Assembly (NCBI RefSeq): GCF_000761155.1
Contig: NZ_CP009533.1
Location: 434,001-498,000 of the forward strand
Length of the DNA stretch: 64,000 nt
Direction of reading: 5' to 3'
From: Pseudomonas rhizosphaerae
GTDB lineage: Bacteria; Pseudomonadota; Gammaproteobacteria; Pseudomonadales; Pseudomonadaceae
In this document: in pieces, positions 61,401-64,000 of the stretch
How the letters are laid out: the number at the start of each line of letters is the position of its first letter
How positions within the stretch are numbered: position 1 is the stretch's first letter
Program-made: the position numbers and the translations under genes
Notes under the pieces: generated by a model
What the model was told of the DNA's origin: nothing
Database searches by the model: none
What the model saw: only the letters and a program-made list of their open reading frames with translations

Positions 61401-64000
61401 ACCTCCACCGATGCGGCTGGCAACGTGTCGTCGACAACCATCGTGGTCGCACCCGACATCACGGTGCCCGATCCGGTCACCAACCTGGTGGTCAGCGCCG
61501 ATGGGGCACTGTTGACCGGCAAGGGCGAGATCGGTGCGCTGGTCACGGTACTTGGTGCGGGCGGTGCGTCCGTGGGTACAGCCACGGTCGACGGCAATGG
61601 CAACTTCACCGTCACGCTCAATCCGGTCTCCGGTGACCGCACCCTGCTGAGCGTTACCCAGGCCGACCTGACGGGCAACGTCTCGGCCCCTGCCACCGTT
61701 ACCACGCCCGACACCAATGGTCCGGATGTGCCGACGGCGTTGGTGCTCGGCGTCGACGGTCTGCAGGTGACAGGGCAGGGCGACGTCGGCAACCTGATCA
61801 CCGTGCGCAACCTGCAGGGCACCGTATTGGGTACGGCGATCGTCGATGGCAACGGGGTGTTCCAGGTCCAACTGTCCACGGCGCAGCTCAATGGTGAGAT
61901 CCTTCAGGTCACTGCCGCCGACGGCGCGCTGATCTCGCTGCCCGCACAATTGACGGCAACCGACGTAACCGCACCGACCAACCTCGGCGACCTGGCGGTG
62001 AGCCTGGACGGCACCGTGCTGACCGGTCGCGGTGAAGCCGGCGCCACGGTGGTCGTTACTGGCCCTGGCAACGTCATCCTGGGCACCGCCGTAGTGGCAG
62101 TGACCGGAATCTTCACCGCCACCCTGGCCACGCCACAGCTCAACGGCCAAGCCTTGAGCGTGGTGCAGACCGACGTTGCCGGCAACGCTTCGCTGGCGCT
62201 GGTCACCCTCGCCGGCGACCGTACCCCACCGGCGGCACCTGTCGATCTGCTGGTCATCAACCAGGGCCTGGTGCTGACCGGTACCGGTGAGCCAGGTTCG
62301 CTGGCCACCGTCACCAATGCCCAGAACATCGTTCTGGGCACCGCCACGGTCCTGCTGGACGGCAGCTTCCAGGTCGTATTGAACCAGGCCCAGGTCAATG
62401 GCCAGGCGCTGGGAGTGACCCTCACCGATGCCGCGGGCAACGTATCGGTGCCAGGCGCTGTCCTGGCCGGCGACACCACCGCTCCGGTGGCCTTGACCAA
62501 TATCACCATCAGCAACGACGGCGCCCTGACCAGTCTGCTCAGCGGCAAGGGAGAACCCGGCGCCGTGGTGACCGTGACACGGGTCGACGGGACCGTGCTG
62601 GGCAATGGCACCGTGTCGGCTGCGGGTAATTTCAGCATCACCCTGACCCCGGCGGTTGCTACTGGCGAGCCACTGAATCTGGTGCAGATCGACGCAGCGG
62701 GCAACGTCTCGCCGACTGCGACCATCAATTCACCGGACACCACCGCGCCTGATCCGCTGACCCAGGTGGCGATCAATCTCACCACCGGGGCCACCGTGAC
62801 CGGGCGTGGCGAAGCCGGGGCCACCGTGACCGTCAAGGATGCGGCCGGCGTGGTGCTGGGCACCGCGCAGGTGGCCGGTGACAACAGCTTCGTGGTGACC
62901 TTGTCGCCAGCGCAGATCAATAACCAACCGTTGACCGTCGCGCAGACGGACAGCGCCGGCAACGTCGGCGCGAGCACAGCGATTTTCGCGCCCGACCTGA
63001 CCCCCCCGGCGGCGCCGACGCAACTGGTCCTCAATACGGCAGGCACCGTGCTCAGCGGCGTGGGCGAAGTCAATGCCACGGTCATCGTGAAGAATGCGGC
63101 GGGCGCGACCCTGGGCACGGCAACCACCGTGGGCGCCGATGGCACCTTCCAGGTCACCCTCCCGGCGCAGCTCAACGGCCAGTCGCTGGTGGTGACCTTG
63201 ACCGATGCGGCCGGCAATGTATCAGGGCCGGGCAGCTTGGTGGCGCCCGATGTCACGCCACCGGCGGCGCCGACCATTCTGGCGCTGAACGCGACCGGCA
63301 CCCTGCTCACCGGTACCGGTGAGCCAGGCGCGCAGCTGGTCATTCGCAACAACCTCAATGTCTCGGTGGGCACCGGTACGGTCAACGCCGACGGCACCTA
63401 CAGCGTTACGCTGAGCGTGCCGCAGATCAATGGCGAAGTGCTCAGCGTGCGTCAGGTCGACGCCGCCGGCAACGCTTCAGTGGCGGTCACCGTCACTGCC
63501 AGCGACCTGCAGGCTCCGAGCGCCCTGGTCAACCTGACGGTGTCGAGCAACGGCCTGCAACTGATCGGCAGCGGCGAAGCCCTGGCGCGCATCGTGGTCA
63601 AGAACGTGCTGGGCGTGCAGATCGGCGCGGCGACTGCCGATGCCAATGGCCTTTTCACGGTCAACCTGGCCACCCCGCAGCTCAACGGTCAGGTACTGAT
63701 CGTTACCCAGGCCGACGTGGCCGGCAACGTGTCGCTGCCGTTCAACTTCCCGGTCCCCGACGTCACCGCACCGCTGGCCCTGACCCTGACCGCGGTCAGT
63801 ACCGACGGTCGCATTGTCAGCGGGCGTGGCGAAGCGGGCGCGACGGTCACCGTCACCGGACCGCTAAATGCGGCGCTGGGCACGGCAGTCGTTGCCGCCG
63901 ACGGCACGTTCAACGTCACCTTGAGCACGCCGCAGACCAACTTCGAAGCCTTGCTACTGGTCCAGCGCGATGCCGCAGGAAACGTTTCCACCGGCGTCAC
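49443..64000 (+). CDS. lapF: giant LapF-like biofilm adhesin with BapA-type N-terminus and Ig-like repeats (3' end outside window)
   Basis: The frame from ATG 49443 is open to the right edge: 4,852 complete codons in one register, with the same codon phase at both ends and no stop found by reading. Residues 1 to about 105 match the BapA/Bap/LapF prefix-like domain (MDSIVVAAKSAENTSEIAWG). A hydrophobic Ala/Gly/Leu stretch follows (107-140), then 13 glycines (141-153), a Pro/Asp linker, and about 55 Ig-like repeats of about 85 residues (typical core GEAGATVTV, ADGTFSITL, DAAGN). The secretion signal and calcium-binding C-terminus expected of a type I secreted adhesin lie beyond the edge. KT2440 LapF is 6,310 aa with similar repeats and supports cell-cell contact in biofilms. 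Orthology to LapF is inferred; another BapA-like adhesin is the alternative. Confidence 0.87.
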   Translation, partial: MDSIVVAAKSAENTSEIAWGNIKLLDTSLVKLPVDPSDVASATRSGNNLTVTLKSGEQVTLGDFFKVDAAGQQSELVFEGQDGFLWRASYGEPFTGFTFAEATTAEELLLAGAAASGATSGWLLAAFGLLGVGATGAAVSGGGGGGGGGGGGGVVTPPVDPVPPIDTTPPGAPTGLSFAADGSSVSGRGESNASVIVRDAQGNVVGNGTIDADGNFQVVFPAPQANGESLEVIVTDGSGNSSDPVVITAPDITAPAAPAGLALSPDGSTLIGTGEPGATVTVTNSTGVVLGSAVVAADGSFSLTLTPPQINGEALSAAQTDAAGNQSPAAGLIAPDLTPGPTPDPTPDPIPDTTAPNAPTGLAVSADGSVLTGRGEAGTVVNVTDAAGNVIATGTVDANGNFRVDLSPAQANGQGLGVTLTDASGNVSAASNVTAPDIEAPAAPSNLSIDGTGLVLSGRAEAGAIVVVRDAAGNLLGSGTANANGSFQITLNAAQVDGETLTVVATDAAGNASLPGQLQVPDLTVSEPITEFVISADGFSCGGRGQAGDTVTITNAAGDVIGSAQVNAFGRFFIRFALRLTPNEAITATQTDENGTITSTLSALVPDDIGPGTPDNLNLSQDGLTLTGTGNAGDTVRVFTSQGVLLGSALVNADGTFSITLGQAQTNGETLTLIATDFDNENSVPVPFVAADSTAPALVGNVGFGADGTTLTGTGEPGATVTVRDAQGNVIGTATVDQAGNFVVALAPAQADGQVLSITQTDAAGNVSAAVQTTAPDITAGVELSQVTISADGTLVSGRGQPGDTITVTGTGGVVLASGPVAADGTFSLVLDPAQTNGQALLVGQQDAAGNASATVGLTAPDLEAPVAPSNLALDATGTLLSGLGEAGTTVTVKNATGIVLGTVLVAADGTFQVTLSAAQVNGQALTVSAVDAAGNGSPAVPFTAPDTTAPNAVTNLLVSADGLTLTGRGEPGATVTITNASGAIVGTATVGANGNFSTGLAPAVVEGDVLTAVQADAATNVSLPATVVAPDAIGPGTPGNLALSGDGVQLTGTGSVSNTVNVFGPQGNLLGTATVGANGTFVITLNPAQTNGEVLSVLATDARGEDSVPVEITAFDSTAPDPVGGVTISANGTTVTGTGEVGATVTVRGANGAVIGTATVATDGAFSVTLNPPQLNAQLLQVTQTDAAGNSATAVDLVAPDLTAPTALSQLAVSNDGLTLTGRGEVGATVTVLAPNGVALGNATVGGDGLFSVALNTAQTNGQSLSVSQSDAAGNRSPIAIAQAPDTDAPAAPGALQLNGSGTVLNGVGEAGATVRVVDANGVALGTAVVSANGTFQVTLVPAQANGQLLEVTQTDGAGQTSVPVAITAGDSTAPGALANVALSRDGLSVTGTGESGATVTVRAANGAVLGSAVVGTDGTFSIGLTSAQVNGERLGVAQADPSGNLSPTTFVTAADVTPPGAPAALALDASGLVLSGTGEAGATVRITNAQGTLLGTGTVAANGTFSITLSAPQTNGQSLKAVATDAASNSSAASTLVAADTTAPVPVGNLAISPNGLTLSGTGEAGASVAVRAANGDLIGTGTVGANGIFLITLTRAAVQGDVLNVIETDPAGNASTPVTVSGPDGTEPVAPGNLVISLDGVTLTGTALAGNTVTVVNAQGVLLGSAVANASGQFTLTLAPAQHNGELLSVQASDGVRVSVPSLLTALDDTPPSALDNVLLSANGSTLSGTGEAGATVNVRGAQGQLLGTGTIGTDGTFSIAFVPALVDRQVLTATQTDLGGNVSPAVSVTAPDFTAPAAASGLSLNAVGTLLSGLGEAGTTVAVRDAAGTVIGSGSVAADGTFQITLSPAQLTGTILQVTLTDGAGNVSPVAALPVADVTAPGVVTGLQLNVAGTVLTGKGEVGATVSVTGADGSVLGSAIVGATGSFVVNLVPAQANGEVLDVQQADAAGNLSLPVAVIAADVTAPTALNNVVISANGAVVSGVGEAGATVRVLTSAGGELGTATVGADGRFSINLTTPQINLQSLTVTQADAAGNFSANVNLLAPDLQAPSAPTNVVLTAQGSAVTGLAETGTVVSVVVSDAQGNVLGTATVAANGTFQVNLNTPQTNGQTLLVTSTDAAGNVSTSITVIAADLTAPTQATDLAVNPGGTLLAGKGEVGATVTVFDAQGTQIGTGTVGPNGSFLVNVTPVAQNAVLSVILTDGVGNASLPATVTVPDANGPDQPTALALSADGLRLSGIADAGNIITVRGPNGVLGTTTVNADGTFQLTLSAAQTNGELLDVVASTGGFNSLPGQVTAVDSTAPALTNVVISNDGSLITGRGEAGATVTVLNPVGVAIATATVGVTGQFSVTLTPPQIDAQRLQVNQVDAAGNSSTPSTVTAPDLTAPAGVLQPLVSADGLVVTGRGEAGATVTVFASNGVVLGSGVVDGNGVFSVNLNQAQNNGQTLTLLQRDLAGNESPVVNVQAGDTSIPLAPAALGLDSSGLLLSGTGEPGASVQVRNANGDVVGSGVVGANGRFQITLDTPQVAGQLLAVTQSDAAGNTSPSTPVTAADTTPPTVLINVALSSDGRVVTGTGEAGANVTVRSAAGVPLGSAVVAADGSFNVILSSPQVNGQTLSLVQVDAASNASPTFTLQAADITAPAAPTDLSLSRAGTLFSGVTEAGATVSITGAQGQVLGTGVAGTDGTFAITLASAQANGQTLRVTATDGAGNTSLPGTLVAADITPPVAVSNLVVSADGTLLGGSGEANATVRITAANGDLLGTGTVNAGGTFLITLNRPATLGDVLTVIETDAAGNPSLPAQVNGPDGGAPSTPANLLLTLEGAILTGTGSAGAVIRVTGSTGVLLGSGTVDASGTFSILLDTPQRNGEVLSVQASDAIGRVSIAVPLTAADTTAPDVLANVQLSANGALVTGTGEAGAQVTVRNALNQSVGTATVATDGTFTVNLVPVQNNLQVLTVTQADTAGNSSLGVTLIAPDLTAPEAPITLVLNDVGTVLTGVGEAGAIVVVRNALGVQVGTGTVSASGTFQITLDTPQIDGGALRVTLSDSAGNVSLAGNVVGRDTLAPVAVVTPLINADGSLVTGRGEAGATVTVTSVSGAVLGSALVAANGTFSLVLNPPQANGQLLDVLQTDAAGNASVPVAISAPDITPPTALDAVLISADGLVVTGRGEAGATVRVLVGTTELGSAQVNASGQFTVTLSNPQVNLQQLTVSQVDAAGNFSANVTVIAPDLQAPAAPTNVVLSPQGGAVIGQAEPGSVVSVVVSDAQGNVLGSATVAANGTFQVDLAFPQTNGQTLLVTSTDAAGNTSTSVTVIADDRTAPDAPIALGVSLDGLTVVGQGEVGATANVRAANGDLLGTGIVGPNGTFSVVLNRAATENEVLNVTLTDAATNVSTAATVVAPDVNGPDQPTALLLSGDGLSLSGQGDVGNTITVRSVTGAVLGTAVVDANGNFQVALNAAQTNGETLEVVATSGALVSLPALITVADITPPGVITNLQVSLDGTQVSGRGEAGATVTIRGPDNAVLGTTTVGVTGAFSVALNDAQTNGEVLTAVQVDGGNNPSAAATVTARDSTLPNAPVATLNPGGTAVSGTAEAGTVVRVIVSDAQGNILGTTIVAPDGSYEIDLLEAQANGQTLLVTSTDAAGNVSATTMLFAPDITPPAQVTGLVISPNGDLLAGRGEAGARVTVRDAGGNSVGTGLVGATGSFIVTLTTPVVPGAVLTVVQQDTAGNPSIGLNITAPDGTGPDQPSALVLTTNGLQLSGQADAGNTVTVRSATGVVLGTAVADVNGAFTIVLSTAQLNGEQLEVIASLGAQVSVPAPFQALDVTAPGALTDLVASADGTQLTGRGEVGATVRVIAPNGDVLGSVVIGVTGTFTVPFSATQLSGGNLVVSQTDASGNVSPTSLVPAVDSTPPVAPSATVELNGNAVVGTAEPGTVVTVIVSDAQGNVLGSATVASDGSYQVVLDAAQTNGQTLLVTSTDAAGNVSSTTIVVAPDITVPDPVTNLVVSADGALLTGKGEIGALVTVLGAGGASVGTATVDGNGNFTVTLNPVSGDRTLLSVTQADLTGNVSAPATVTTPDTNGPDVPTALVLGVDGLQVTGQGDVGNLITVRNLQGTVLGTAIVDGNGVFQVQLSTAQLNGEILQVTAADGALISLPAQLTATDVTAPTNLGDLAVSLDGTVLTGRGEAGATVVVTGPGNVILGTAVVAVTGIFTATLATPQLNGQALSVVQTDVAGNASLALVTLAGDRTPPAAPVDLLVINQGLVLTGTGEPGSLATVTNAQNIVLGTATVLLDGSFQVVLNQAQVNGQALGVTLTDAAGNVSVPGAVLAGDTTAPVALTNITISNDGALTSLLSGKGEPGAVVTVTRVDGTVLGNGTVSAAGNFSITLTPAVATGEPLNLVQIDAAGNVSPTATINSPDTTAPDPLTQVAINLTTGATVTGRGEAGATVTVKDAAGVVLGTAQVAGDNSFVVTLSPAQINNQPLTVAQTDSAGNVGASTAIFAPDLTPPAAPTQLVLNTAGTVLSGVGEVNATVIVKNAAGATLGTATTVGADGTFQVTLPAQLNGQSLVVTLTDAAGNVSGPGSLVAPDVTPPAAPTILALNATGTLLTGTGEPGAQLVIRNNLNVSVGTGTVNADGTYSVTLSVPQINGEVLSVRQVDAAGNASVAVTVTASDLQAPSALVNLTVSSNGLQLIGSGEALARIVVKNVLGVQIGAATADANGLFTVNLATPQLNGQVLIVTQADVAGNVSLPFNFPVPDVTAPLALTLTAVSTDGRIVSGRGEAGATVTVTGPLNAALGTAVVAADGTFNVTLSTPQTNFEALLLVQRDAAGNVSTGV
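49938..64000 (+). repeat. tandem array of about 55 Ig-like repeats, unit about 255 bp
   Basis: Repeat units recur every 255 bp with few indels; the GEAGATV-type core is easily followed (for example near 54644, 54901, 55151, 55409, 55661 and 55924). Units are diverged at the nucleotide level, but some classes stay nearly identical, such as the VVVSDAQGNVLG class near 55670, 59230, 60247 and 61266. The only clear break is a linker of PTPDPTPDP type at about 50454-50498, after the second unit. The array continues past the window. Confidence 0.92.

Noticed and set aside
49953..63999. Many long antisense open frames across the adhesin region, up to 789 codons (54180-56549) and 747 codons (58875-61118).
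   Set aside because: They mirror the 255-bp repeats of the plus-strand adhesin, have strongly biased composition (Arg/Gly/His/Ala or Pro/Val/Thr/Ser rich), no ribosome sites and no family motifs. GC-rich third positions in the sense gene suppress stops on the other strand.
49938..64000. CRISPR-like or minisatellite interpretation of the regular 255-bp repeats.
   Set aside because: The repeats are in-frame protein domains with no short identical repeat/unique spacer alternation, and units differ throughout.

Overview
The window comes from a high-GC gammaproteobacterium, almost certainly a Pseudomonas of the P. putida group. The block tig-clpP-clpX-lon-hupB-ppiD-fabI, the peptide ABC genes, then mltD-gloB-methyltransferase-rnhA-dnaQ is the conserved Pseudomonas core order (as I remember P. 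aeruginosa PA1800-PA1816). A folD plus tRNA cluster preceded by a sigma-54 regulator and a glycerol-type ABC operon matches the P. putida arrangement. REP-type palindromes also fit. I see no insertion sequence, prophage or CRISPR array.

Layout. (1) 1-6107: a tightly coupled minus-strand operon encodes a polyamine-type ABC importer (ATPase and two permeases) followed by a three-subunit HcnABC/opine-oxidase-like flavoprotein dehydrogenase. It is divergent from an IclR regulator, and the last gene runs off the left edge. (2) 6117-14109: an AcoR-like sigma-54 activator faces a six-gene ABC operon of the glycerol type (two ATPases, two permeases, a DUF2160 membrane protein, a periplasmic binding protein). 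The gap between them holds a near-consensus -24/-12 promoter, a cluster of TTGTTCA boxes and an A-rich Crc/Hfq-like motif. (3) 14225-18000: folD, three tRNAs (Arg-TCT, His-GTG, Leu-TAG) and a bacteriophytochrome histidine kinase. (4) 18288-26734: the protein quality-control block tig, clpP, clpX, lon, hupB, ppiD.

(5) 26918-35097: a minus-strand operon of two tandem peptide-binding proteins, two permeases, a fused double ATPase (NppA1A2BCD/YejABEF type) and the enoyl-ACP reductase FabI. (6) 35239-39748: mltD, gloB, a YafS-like methyltransferase, rnhA, dnaQ. (7) 39770-48822: mixed single genes: a GNAT acetyltransferase, a LysR regulator, a small unknown protein, an FMN reductase, a YebC/YeeN protein, a leucine-rich-repeat protein kinase, prpE, zapE and an M14 carboxypeptidase.

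(8) 48823-64000: a 620-bp AT-rich leader, then one giant plus-strand gene that stays open from 49443 to the right edge (4,852 codons seen). It has a BapA/LapF-type N-terminal domain, a 13-glycine tract and about 55 Ig-like repeats of about 85 residues, and is a LapF-like biofilm adhesin. The repeats carry a higher-order pattern: a marker repeat recurs at 5, 7, 7, 7, 7, 4 and 4 unit lengths. Long open frames on the opposite strand here are shadows of the repeats.
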